A stretch of 64,000 bases of DNA, from positions 32,548 to 96,547 of the forward strand of contig POWB01000007.1 in the NCBI GenBank assembly GCA_010912705.1, given 5' to 3'. Within the stretch, counting starts at the first letter, position 1; every line of letters begins with the position of its first letter. This DNA is from Halochromatium sp. Its GTDB lineage: Bacteria > Pseudomonadota > Gammaproteobacteria > Chromatiales > Chromatiaceae. The notes under the pieces were generated by a model. That model made no database searches. It saw nothing but the letters and a program-made list of their open reading frames with translations, and was not told the DNA's origin. Below are positions 38,041-46,020 of this stretch, piece by piece. The translations under genes and the position numbers were made by a program.

Positions 38041-38766
38041 ATGATAAGCAGGCTCGACCTCCACGCCTACCGCTCAGACCAAGTCATCGGCCTGATCCTA
38101 GCCGGTGGTGCCGGGCAACGCATGGGCGGAAAGGACAAAGGCCTGATCGAGCTCAAGGGTCGCCCGCTCGTGCAATGGGTCGCGGAAGCACTGCGACCTC
38201 AGGTCAAGGGCCTGCTGATCAGTGCCAACCGTCATCAGGAACGTTATGCCGAGCTTGGCTGGCCCGTGATCGCTGATGATCGGCCAATCGACCAAGAGGC
38301 AAGCTCCGAGATCTATCAGGGGCCGCTCGCCGGCATCGCCGCCGCACTCAACTGGCTCCAAATGCAGCCTCAGGACTGGATTAACCGGATTCAAACCCAG
38401 CAGACAGATCCGACTCCAGACCCGAGCCCAGATCCTGTCGAATCCGACCACCCCCCAGCCTGGCTCCTCATCTCCCCCTGCGACACCCCACTGATACCTA
38501 CCGACCTCGGCTCTCGCCTAGCCGCCGCGCTGCAGAGCCAACAGGCCCGCATCGCCATCGCCGCCGACCAAGCGCGCAGCCAACCACTCCACCTATTGCT
38601 CCCCACCGACATCGGTGCCGACCTTGAGGACTATCTAGATCATGGTAGACGTAGCGTCCTAGGCTGGCTAGAGCGCCATCAAATCGCAACCGCCACCTTC
38701 AAGCAAAGCCCAAGTCCGTTCAGTAACTTGAACCGACCGGCTGACGCTGCGTCGATACATGCATAG
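38041..38766 (+). CDS. mobA: Molybdenum cofactor guanylyltransferase
   Basis: MobA joins GMP to molybdopterin to give the bis-MGD cofactor used by DMSO-reductase-family enzymes. The nucleotide-binding GLILAGGAGQRMGGKDKGLI motif lies near residues 18-37, followed by YQGPLAGIAAALNWLQ and the metal-binding LLISPCDTPLIPTDLG. A DPTPDPSPDPVESDH stretch around residue 122 is a short insertion relative to typical MobA. The length is 241 residues. It converges with hrpA, whose stop is 20 bases away. Confidence 0.93.
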   Translation: MISRLDLHAYRSDQVIGLILAGGAGQRMGGKDKGLIELKGRPLVQWVAEALRPQVKGLLISANRHQERYAELGWPVIADDRPIDQEASSEIYQGPLAGIAAALNWLQMQPQDWINRIQTQQTDPTPDPSPDPVESDHPPAWLLISPCDTPLIPTDLGSRLAAALQSQQARIAIAADQARSQPLHLLLPTDIGADLEDYLDHGRRSVLGWLERHQIATATFKQSPSPFSNLNRPADAASIHA

Positions 38767-38785
38767 ATCAGCATCGGTCAGGGCG

Positions 38786-41700
38786 CTAGAGCCCCAGCTC
38801 GCGCCAGCGTCGCTCAAGGCGCTTGACCGAGACCGGATAGGCGGTACCGAGCTGCTGGGCGAAGAGTGAGACGCGCAGTTCTTCGAGCATCCAGTGGATC
38901 TCATCGAGGCGCTCGTCTTGACGCTCGGCATCGGCGGCTGCGGCGACTCGTTCGCGCCAGCGCTCGAGTAGCGGCGCCAGCTCTTGCATCCGCTCACGGT
39001 CGCGGGTGGCGGCTTGCGGCAGTTTTTCGGCGCGTTGCTCGAGCGCGCGGAGATAGCGCGGATAGTCTTGCAGGTGCGCGAATGGGATCTGGACTAGGAA
39101 GCCACGGTAGACCAGGCTGTCTAGGTGCGCGCGCATGTCGAGCACCGAGGACATCCATTGCACCTGGGTGATGCCATCGAGACGCTTGCGCACCGCCTGA
39201 TAGGTGCCAAGGATGCTGGCAGCTAGGCTGCAGACCTCTTGCGCGACCGGAAACAGGCGCGGCTTGTTGGTCTTCAGGCGCTGCTCGAAGCTGGCCTGAT
39301 CGCGGATCGGCGGTTGGCCCTCGGTAAAGGTCAGGTCGAGGATCAAGGCCAGCAGCTCATCGGCGAGATCAGGGCCGGCTGCGGTTGGCCCGGTTTGGGG
39401 CGCCTTGGCATATTGCAGGCGCAGGCGACTGAGGCCACCGGCGGTGTCGCAGAGCCCGCGACGCAATGTGCGCAGATCAGCGCCGAGGGCGAGCATGAAC
39501 AGCCGCCGCAGTCCACCGCGCATCGCCTCAACGGCGCTGTGCTGGGCGTCCAGCACTCGGATCGCGACGGCGTCGCCTTGATCCACCAGGGCCGGCCAGC
39601 CGCGCAGCTTGATCCCAGCGCGGTCGAGGTCGACCGACTCCGGCAGCGCGCCAAAGTCCCAGCGGGTGATGCCATCGCGCTCGATCGCATGCCCCCAGGC
39701 CGCTGCGGGGTTGGCTGATCCCAATGCAGCCGTTACCGATGCGGCAACAGCAGCCTGGTGTCCACCAGCCGTCGTGCTTCCGCGCGCATGCCTTCTAGAC
39801 AGATCACTCCCAGATGCGCCAGCTCGGGTCACATGACTTCCGGGCGCATCGTTTCCAGACGGATGACTTCCAGGCACCGCCACAAACTGCCCTGCCGGCG
39901 CGCGCTGATCATCGCCAACCACACCTTCGGCCAACCGGCGCTTGAGCCGCAGCAGGTCGTCATCGAACGCCAGGGTGCGCCCATCCAGATCGACCAGCCG
40001 CAGCTTCATGCGCAGATACGGCGGCAGTGCGGCCTCGTCCCAGGCGTCTTCTGGCACCTGCACGCCGGTCAGTGCCTTCAGCTCCTCGCCCAAGGCGCGC
40101 ACCAGTGGCCGGTCCGATGGCATCAGCCGCGCAGCTACCTGCGCTGCGGTATCCGGCATCGGCACGAACGACCGCCGCAGCGTCTTCGGCAGCCCCCGCA
40201 GCATCGCAGTGATGCGCTCTTCCAGCAGCCCAGGCACTAACCATTGCAGGCGCTCGGGCGAGACCTGGTTGATCAACATCGCCGGCAGCACCAGGGTCAC
40301 ACCGTCGGCCTCATGGCCGGGCTCGAAGCGGTATTCCAGCGGCAGCTCGGTGGCACCGATCTGTAATCGATCTGGAAACTGCTCGCCGGTGATGGCGCGC
40401 GCATCCTGCTGCATCACCTGCTCCAGGTCCATGTGCAGCAGCTTCGGCTGTTTCTGCGTCGCCTTGCGCAGCCAGCGTTCGAACTGGGGCTTTGAGTAGA
40501 TGCCAGAGGGCAGGCGCTGCTGATAGAAGGCGTAGAGGCCCTCCTCGTCGACCAGGATATCGCGCCGGCGCGACTTGGCCTCGAGCTGATGCACGAACTC
40601 GATCAGCTCCTGATTATGACGCCAGAACGGCGCGCGGGTCTCGAAGTCGCCCTCGACCAGCGCCGAGCGCAGGAAGACCTCACGCGCCTCGGTGGGATTG
40701 ATCGGCCCATAGTTGACCCGACGCCGGCTGAACAGGGTGATGCCGTAGAGGGTGACCGTCTCGAAGGCGGCGACCTGGCCCGAGCGCGATTGCCAGTGCG
40801 GCTCCGACCAGCTGCGCTTGACCAGATGCTGGCCGGCGGCCTCGATCCAGGCCGGCTGCACCCGAGCGCAGGTGCGGCCATATTGGCGTGCGGTCTCGAC
40901 CCGCTCGGCGCAGATGATCCACTTCGGCGTCGCCGCAAACAGCGTCGAGCCGGGGTGGATGTAGAAGCGGCCGCCGCGCGCGCCTTGGTATTCGCGCTGC
41001 TCGTCCTTGCGGCCGATGTTGCTGAGCAGACCGGTGAGCAAGGCGCGATGGACCTCCTCGTAGGTGCCCTCGGCTTGATGGTTGATCGTGTGATGACTCG
41101 GAGGGTTGTCCGCGTGCTTGCCGGCGACCTGTGCATGTTTCCCGGCCTGTTTGCCCAGGCCCTGCTCCCTGTTCTCGCGATAGCCCATCTCGGCCATCAG
41201 CTCATGCAGCTGAATCTGGGTATCGCGCCATTCCTGCACCCGGTTCCAGGACAGGAAGTGCTGTTTGCACAGACGCTGGAACTTACGCCGGGTCAGATGC
41301 CGGCGTTCCTTCTCCAGGAACTCCCAGAGGTTGAGGAAACCGAGGAAGTCCGAGTCGGGATGGCGGAAGGTGGCGTGGATCTCGTCGGCGGCCTGCTGCT
41401 GGTCGATGGGCCGCTCGCGCGGGTCCTGCACCGCCAGCGCGGCGGCGATGATGCTCAGCTCGCGCAGGCAATGGTGCTCGGCACCGGCGAGCAACATGCG
41501 CCCGATGCGGGGGTCCACCGGCAGCCGCGCGAGCTGCTTGCCGATCGGCGTTAGATCGCCCTTGGCATCGATCGCGGCCAGCTCTTCCAAGGCCCGATAG
41601 CCATCTGAGATCAGCCTGGAATCGGGCGGGTCGACGAACGGAAAACGTTCGATCTCGCCGAAGCCCAGCTGCTTCATCTGCAGGATGACCGCGGCCAGGT

Positions 41701-43294
41701 TGGAGCGACGGATCTCGGGCTCGGTGTGCTCGGCGCGGACGGTGAAGTTGTCCTCGTCATAGAGGCGGATGCAGACACCCGAGGCGATACGCCCACAACG
41801 TCCCTTGCGCTGATCAGCCGAGGCCTGGGAGATGCGCTCCACCGGCAGGCGCTGCACCTTGCTGCGATGGCTATAGCGGCTGATGCGGGCAAAGCCGGGG
41901 TCGATCACATAGTGGATGCCGGGCACCGTCAGCGAGGTCTCGGCGACATTGGTAGCCAGTACCACGCGCCGCGTGCCATGCGGCTGAAACACCCGCGCCT
42001 GCTCGGCCGGCCCTTGGCGCGCATAGAGCGGCAGGACTTCGGTCGAGGGCGGATGATGCTTGCGCAGCGTCTCGGCGGTCTCTCGGATCTCGCGCTCGCC
42101 GGAGAGGAACACCAGCACATCGCCCGGCCCCTCGCGGGCGAGCTCGGCGACAGCATCCGAGATGGCCTGCTGCATGGCGTCGTCGCGCTCCCCGGCATGC
42201 TCCTCCTCGGGAGGGCGGTAGCGGACCTCGACCGGATAGGTGCGACCGGAGATCTCGATGATCGGCGCAGCGCTGCCCTTGCCAGGGTTCGCGCCCTGAC
42301 CTTGACCAACCGCGTTGGCATTGGCTGCGGCATTCTCGGTGGCGGAATCGTTGCTTGCGCCAGCGCTAGTTAGGGCCGCGGTGCTGCCGCCTGAGCCAAA
42401 AGCATCGACATCACCAGCGGCAGATGCATCAGCAGCGCCGCCTGAAGAAGAGGCATTGGTAATTGCTGCACCAGCGGTAGGAGCATCGGCAGCAGTTTCG
42501 CCAACGGCAGCAGCAGAGGCATCGGCAGCAACGTTCGAGGCAGCGCCAGCAGCAGCGCCAAAGTGCTTGGCAAAGCGCTGTGGATCGATGGTGGCCGAGG
42601 TGATGATCAGCTTCAGATCAGGCCGCTTCGGCAGCAGCTGCTTCAGATAGCCGAGCAGGAAGTCGATGTTGAGGCTGCGCTCATGGGCCTCGTCGATGAT
42701 CAGGGTATCGTATTCGTTCAGATAACGATCGCGCTGGATCTCGGCGAGCAGGATGCCATCGGTCATCAGCTTGACCGAGGTCTCGGGGCGCACCCGGTCG
42801 TGGAAGCGGACCTTGTAGCCGACCGTGCTACCAAGCTCGGTGCCCAGCTCGGCGGCGACGCGGCTGGCCAGGCTGCGCGCGGCGATACGACGTGGCTGGG
42901 TGTGGCCGATGCGCCCGAACAGGCCACGGCCAAGCTCAAGGCAGATCTTCGGCAGCTGGGTCGACTTGCCGGAACCGGTCTCGCCGCAGAGCACGATGAC
43001 CTGATGCTGCTCGATCAGCTTGGCGATCTCGTCGCGACGCTCACTGACCGGCAGCTCAGGCGGAAACGGGATCAGGCTCGGGATCGCGGCTCGACGGGCG
43101 TCAACGATCGCACGCGACTGGTCGATCGCGCGCGCGAGATCGCGCCAGTGATCATGGTCTTCTGTCGATGCGGAACCCGGCTGCCCCCCAGTGACCGACA
43201 CTGACAGCCGTTTCAGCGTACGCTTGAGCCGGCGGCGATCCTTGAGGAGGCAGTGGGCAATGGCTGCCAGCGTATCTTGGCGGCGCGTAGACAA
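38786..43294 (-). CDS. hrpA: ATP-dependent RNA helicase HrpA with low-complexity insertions
   Basis: HrpA is a DEAH-box helicase that rescues stalled ribosomes in E. coli. Motif I is GETGSGKST at 104-112, motif II DEAH at 201-204, motif III SAT near 233, and motif VI QRKGRCGR. The OB-fold and DUF3418 C-terminal regions follow (RRDILVDEEGLYAFYQQRLP, VQWMSSVLDMRAHLDSLVYR). At 1502 residues it is some 200 longer than usual. Two insertions explain most of this: about 97 Ala/Ser-rich residues at 247-343, just before IIEISGRTYPVEVRY, and a Gly/Ser/His-rich stretch encoded near 39700-39890. The usp gene lies nine bases upstream. Confidence 0.95.
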   Translation of the reverse strand: MSTRRQDTLAAIAHCLLKDRRRLKRTLKRLSVSVTGGQPGSASTEDHDHWRDLARAIDQSRAIVDARRAAIPSLIPFPPELPVSERRDEIAKLIEQHQVIVLCGETGSGKSTQLPKICLELGRGLFGRIGHTQPRRIAARSLASRVAAELGTELGSTVGYKVRFHDRVRPETSVKLMTDGILLAEIQRDRYLNEYDTLIIDEAHERSLNIDFLLGYLKQLLPKRPDLKLIITSATIDPQRFAKHFGAAAGAASNVAADASAAAVGETAADAPTAGAAITNASSSGGAADASAAGDVDAFGSGGSTAALTSAGASNDSATENAAANANAVGQGQGANPGKGSAAPIIEISGRTYPVEVRYRPPEEEHAGERDDAMQQAISDAVAELAREGPGDVLVFLSGEREIRETAETLRKHHPPSTEVLPLYARQGPAEQARVFQPHGTRRVVLATNVAETSLTVPGIHYVIDPGFARISRYSHRSKVQRLPVERISQASADQRKGRCGRIASGVCIRLYDEDNFTVRAEHTEPEIRRSNLAAVILQMKQLGFGEIERFPFVDPPDSRLISDGYRALEELAAIDAKGDLTPIGKQLARLPVDPRIGRMLLAGAEHHCLRELSIIAAALAVQDPRERPIDQQQAADEIHATFRHPDSDFLGFLNLWEFLEKERRHLTRRKFQRLCKQHFLSWNRVQEWRDTQIQLHELMAEMGYRENREQGLGKQAGKHAQVAGKHADNPPSHHTINHQAEGTYEEVHRALLTGLLSNIGRKDEQREYQGARGGRFYIHPGSTLFAATPKWIICAERVETARQYGRTCARVQPAWIEAAGQHLVKRSWSEPHWQSRSGQVAAFETVTLYGITLFSRRRVNYGPINPTEAREVFLRSALVEGDFETRAPFWRHNQELIEFVHQLEAKSRRRDILVDEEGLYAFYQQRLPSGIYSKPQFERWLRKATQKQPKLLHMDLEQVMQQDARAITGEQFPDRLQIGATELPLEYRFEPGHEADGVTLVLPAMLINQVSPERLQWLVPGLLEERITAMLRGLPKTLRRSFVPMPDTAAQVAARLMPSDRPLVRALGEELKALTGVQVPEDAWDEAALPPYLRMKLRLVDLDGRTLAFDDDLLRLKRRLAEGVVGDDQRAPAGQFVAVPGSHPSGNDAPGSHVTRAGASGSDLSRRHARGSTTAGGHQAAVAASVTAALGSANPAAAWGHAIERDGITRWDFGALPESVDLDRAGIKLRGWPALVDQGDAVAIRVLDAQHSAVEAMRGGLRRLFMLALGADLRTLRRGLCDTAGGLSRLRLQYAKAPQTGPTAAGPDLADELLALILDLTFTEGQPPIRDQASFEQRLKTNKPRLFPVAQEVCSLAASILGTYQAVRKRLDGITQVQWMSSVLDMRAHLDSLVYRGFLVQIPFAHLQDYPRYLRALEQRAEKLPQAATRDRERMQELAPLLERWRERVAAAADAERQDERLDEIHWMLEELRVSLFAQQLGTAYPVSVKRLERRWRELGL
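42266..42556 (-). other. Ala/Ser/Gly-rich insertion encoded in hrpA
   Basis: Residues 247-343 of HrpA are almost wholly Ala, Ser, Gly, Thr, Asn and Asp, with degenerate repeats such as AAADASAA and GAADASAAG. E. coli HrpA passes from the same Phe-containing helix to the IIEVSGRTYP strand within about four residues, so this is a clean in-frame insertion between helicase motifs III and IV. Confidence 0.8.
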
Positions 43295-43302
43295 GCTCGA
43301 GC

Positions 43303-43782
43303 CTAGTCTGCCTCTGCATCACCATCGAGCCGAACGGCGAGCACATCACAGACCTCATGCTTGAGCAGCGACTGCGGCGTCGACCCTAGCAGCCGACCGA
43401 GCCAGTTGCGCTCATGGACGCCGACGATGATCAAATCGGCACCGATGTCACGGGCCACATTCTGAATGCTGCGACCGGTTGGTCCAGCCTCGATGATTCG
43501 ATCCTGGGCCGGTACCGAGAGGCGCTCGCCGAGCGCATCGATCTCTTTCTGGGCTAGGTCGAGGAGCGTTTTTTCCAAATTGCCATCGTCTGGCAGGATG
43601 GGCTCGGCAATAAAGGCGCCACCGGCGTATTCCGTGCCTGGGGCGACATAATCGACCACGTTGACCAACGAGAGTCGTGCATTGAATCGATCCCGCAGCA
43701 TCAGGGCACGCTCAAGCACGGGCTCAGATTCGGGGGCGAAATCAACACCCACCAAGAGATGTGTATAACCATTGCTAGACAT
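43303..43782 (-). CDS. Universal stress protein (UspA family)
   Basis: The 159-residue product begins with the Usp strand HLLVGVDFAPESEPVLERAL and ends with the nucleotide-binding pattern ADLIIVGVHERNWLGRLLGS followed by SLLKHEVCDVLAVR. The G-2x-G-9x-G(S/T) ATP motif is only partly matched (GVHERNWLGRLLGSTP). It lies upstream of hrpA with nine bases between, so co-transcription is likely. It is divergent from the dioxygenase gene. Confidence 0.9.
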   Translation of the reverse strand: MSSNGYTHLLVGVDFAPESEPVLERALMLRDRFNARLSLVNVVDYVAPGTEYAGGAFIAEPILPDDGNLEKTLLDLAQKEIDALGERLSVPAQDRIIEAGPTGRSIQNVARDIGADLIIVGVHERNWLGRLLGSTPQSLLKHEVCDVLAVRLDGDAEAD

Positions 43783-43840
43783 TGCTGTGCACCTGTAGGT
43801 TGCCGACCATCACCTAGAGTATACTGCCGCAGCTCCGAGC

Positions 43841-44776
43841 ATGAAGGCCTCGCCTGTCATTTCGATCTGCCTTGACACCATGACCGATCTCGACACAAAT
43901 CTCGACGCCCTGCTCAGCCTCGACCATCCTGATGACTACGCCCGTTGGCGCGACCAGAAGCTCGCGCAGGCGCCGCAGCGGCTTGAGGAGCTGCTGGTCG
44001 AGGTGCGCGACCCGCGCCAGCTCAGCCTTGCCGAGCACCAGGCCATCACCGAGCGCTGCCGACGTGCCAACCTGGCCATCTATGTCACGGCGCTGGGGGA
44101 TGATCCTGACAAGGCCATCCCAGCTCGACTTGGGGCGCAGTTTGGGCTCGGCCAGTTGGATCACAACCCCGGCGCTGATGAGGACGCTATCACGGCTTTG
44201 TGTGTCCAGACCGATGCCCTACGCCGGGGCTATATACCCTACACCGACCGCCCTATCGCTTGGCACACCGATGGCTACTACAACAGCCCTGGGCGCCAGA
44301 TCAATGCCTTCATCCTCCATTGCGTCCGACCGGCGGCGGCTGGCGGTATTAATGGACTGATCGACCCGGAGATGCTCTACATCCGCTTGCGGGAGCTTAG
44401 CCCGCTCCACATCGCGGCGCTGACCCATCCGAGCGCAATGACGATTCCGCCGAACATCGTCGACGGCGTCGAGCTGAGACCAGCGAGTGTTGGGCCGGTG
44501 TTCCGCCGTGGTGAAGGCGGTCATCTCGCGCTGCGCTATACCGATCGGCGTCGCAATATCCAATGGCGACCAGACGCCGACACCGAGACCGCCGTCGAGA
44601 CCCTCCGTAGCCTGCTCGACGACCCATTTACGCCGCGTTTCGAGGCCCGACTCGAGCCGGGCTGGGGTCTCATCTGCAATAACGTGCTGCACAGCCGCAG
44701 CCGCTTCGAAGATAGTGTCGATCAAACCCGATTGCTCTACCGCGCTCGTTATTACCAACGCATCGCTGGTACCTAG
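43841..44776 (+). CDS. TauD/TfdA-family Fe(II)/2-oxoglutarate-dependent dioxygenase-like protein
   Basis: The 2-His-1-Asp iron triad is readable: His and Asp in PIAWHTDGYYNSPGRQ and the distal His in CNNVLHSRSRFED, with Arg residues downstream (LLYRARYYQR) that could bind 2-oxoglutarate. The family uses oxygen and 2-oxoglutarate to hydroxylate small substrates. The substrate cannot be inferred. ATG at 43841 or the ATG at 43880, starting MTDLDTNLDALLSLD, may be used, and neither has a clear ribosome binding site. The gene is monocistronic. Confidence 0.75.
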   Translation: MKASPVISICLDTMTDLDTNLDALLSLDHPDDYARWRDQKLAQAPQRLEELLVEVRDPRQLSLAEHQAITERCRRANLAIYVTALGDDPDKAIPARLGAQFGLGQLDHNPGADEDAITALCVQTDALRRGYIPYTDRPIAWHTDGYYNSPGRQINAFILHCVRPAAAGGINGLIDPEMLYIRLRELSPLHIAALTHPSAMTIPPNIVDGVELRPASVGPVFRRGEGGHLALRYTDRRRNIQWRPDADTETAVETLRSLLDDPFTPRFEARLEPGWGLICNNVLHSRSRFEDSVDQTRLLYRARYYQRIAGT

Positions 44777-44826
44777 CCTGGATATTTCAAATCTCACGCG
44801 AAGGCGCGAAGACGCTAAGGAAGCCA

Positions 44827-44868
44827 AACACAAGAAAACGCCAGAATCCTGACTCCAGGATCCTGGCG
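44827..44868 (-). terminator. Intrinsic terminator of the Ala/Glu-rich protein gene
   Basis: A 13-base stem (44839-44851 with 44856-44868, one mismatch) and a four-base loop are followed on the minus strand by a T-rich run, ttttcttgtgttt. It lies 36 bases past the stop of the minus-strand gene at 44905. On the plus strand there is no T-run, so it acts in one direction. Confidence 0.8.
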
Positions 44869-44904
44869 TATAGGCCCAACTCAGCGGGCTGCAGGGCAAA
44901 GACC

Positions 44905-45870
44905 TTAGCGCGGACTTGCTACCGGACGCGGTGGCATCGGCGAGAACTGCGGACCCCAGGTCGGTAGGGGCCGACTTGGCATGAATTTACGCGGCTCGAC
45001 TGGAGGCGTAAAGGTGCCAGGGATTTGCGGCGGAGGTGTCTGTGCGACTGGGAGCGGACGCTCCTCAGCTGGGGCAGTTGCCTCTGCGCTAGCAGCGGTC
45101 TCAGTGCTTGCCATCGCGGCCTCTTCGGTCTCAGCGATGACAGCTGAAGACTCAGCAGCGGGCTGCTCTGCCGCCGTGGTTGCAGCTTCAGCATCGCTGG
45201 CTGCAGCTGCAGCTGCAGGTGCTGCTTCTGATGCTGCAATTGCCTCAGATGCTGCATCCTCAACGGCTGGCTCAGCGGCCTCGGCTTCCGGCTCAACCGC
45301 CGCAGCCTCGCTCTCACTCGGCGCTGTGGTCACGGCTTCTGCTTCAGGTGCGGCTGTCGGGGCTTCTGCGATGGCCTCAGCCGTTGGGGCTTCCGCCTCC
45401 GCTTCAGACGCAGCTACCGGGGCTTCTGCGATGGTCTCGGCTGCTGGGGCCTCCGCCTTCTCTGCCTCAGGTGCTGCTGCCGAGGCCTCTGCTACGGTCT
45501 CGGCTGCTGGGGCCTCCGTCTCCTCTGCTTCAGAGGCTGCTGCCGCTGGCTCTGCATCGCTCGCTTCTGCAGTAGCTGCTTCGGCTGCTGGCGCCGCGGC
45601 TTCCTCGGCCGGTGCTGGGGTCTCAGCCACAGCAGTCGGGGCTGGCTCTGGCGGCGGTTCTGGCGTCTTGACGGCTACCCGGCCAACTGGCGCGAGGTTA
45701 GCAGCAACCGTCGAGGGCGCTATCTGGATGTCGTCTTCACCACCCGCTAACAAGACGTAGCCGATGCCAAGCACCAAGAGTGCGCCAACGACTTTGACCG
45801 ACAACATGCCGATATCATTCATATTTAGGGCCTTCAGTAATGAACCGAGACCAGACGTATTATCACTCAC
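44905..45870 (-). CDS. Single-helix anchored Ala/Glu/Pro-rich repeat protein
   Basis: The N-terminus (about 25 residues) precedes one membrane helix, VKVVGALLVLGIGYVLLAGG. After it come about 220 residues of imperfect repeats built on EAPAAETIAEA and AASEAEAEAP units. The C-terminal 45 residues are Pro-rich (PPPQIPGTFTPPVEPRKFMP). The protein probably has its repeat domain outside the cytoplasm, as a spacer or TonB-like arm, but no C-terminal domain is recognisable. A clear terminator follows. The GC-rich repeat gives a long frame on the other strand, which is an artefact. Confidence 0.7.
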   Translation of the reverse strand: MSDNTSGLGSLLKALNMNDIGMLSVKVVGALLVLGIGYVLLAGGEDDIQIAPSTVAANLAPVGRVAVKTPEPPPEPAPTAVAETPAPAEEAAAPAAEAATAEASDAEPAAAASEAEETEAPAAETVAEASAAAPEAEKAEAPAAETIAEAPVAASEAEAEAPTAEAIAEAPTAAPEAEAVTTAPSESEAAAVEPEAEAAEPAVEDAASEAIAASEAAPAAAAAASDAEAATTAAEQPAAESSAVIAETEEAAMASTETAASAEATAPAEERPLPVAQTPPPQIPGTFTPPVEPRKFMPSRPLPTWGPQFSPMPPRPVASPR

Positions 45871-46020
45871 TGAGATCTTCCTCTTCGCGCAAATTCGAGC
45901 CGCACATGGGGCCGGTCATAGGGCAGGTCAAAACCCTGTGAAGACTGCCTGAAACCGCGTCGGTGTTCAAGGTGCAACCACATGGACAGCGAGAAAATTG
46001 GACCTAGGGCCCGTCAACAC

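Noticed and set aside
40589..41554. Plus-strand frame of 321 residues inside hrpA
   Set aside because: It is antisense to conserved helicase sequence and shows no family signature.
44981..45760. Plus-strand frame of Ala/Ser-rich sequence
   Set aside because: It is antisense to the Ala/Glu/Pro repeat gene, which has a membrane anchor and its own terminator. The repeat composition explains the open frame.
45990..46020. Possible terminator after dnaE
   Set aside because: A near-palindrome around ggaccta/ggtcc is present, but it has no loop and only a weak T-run, so it was not listed.
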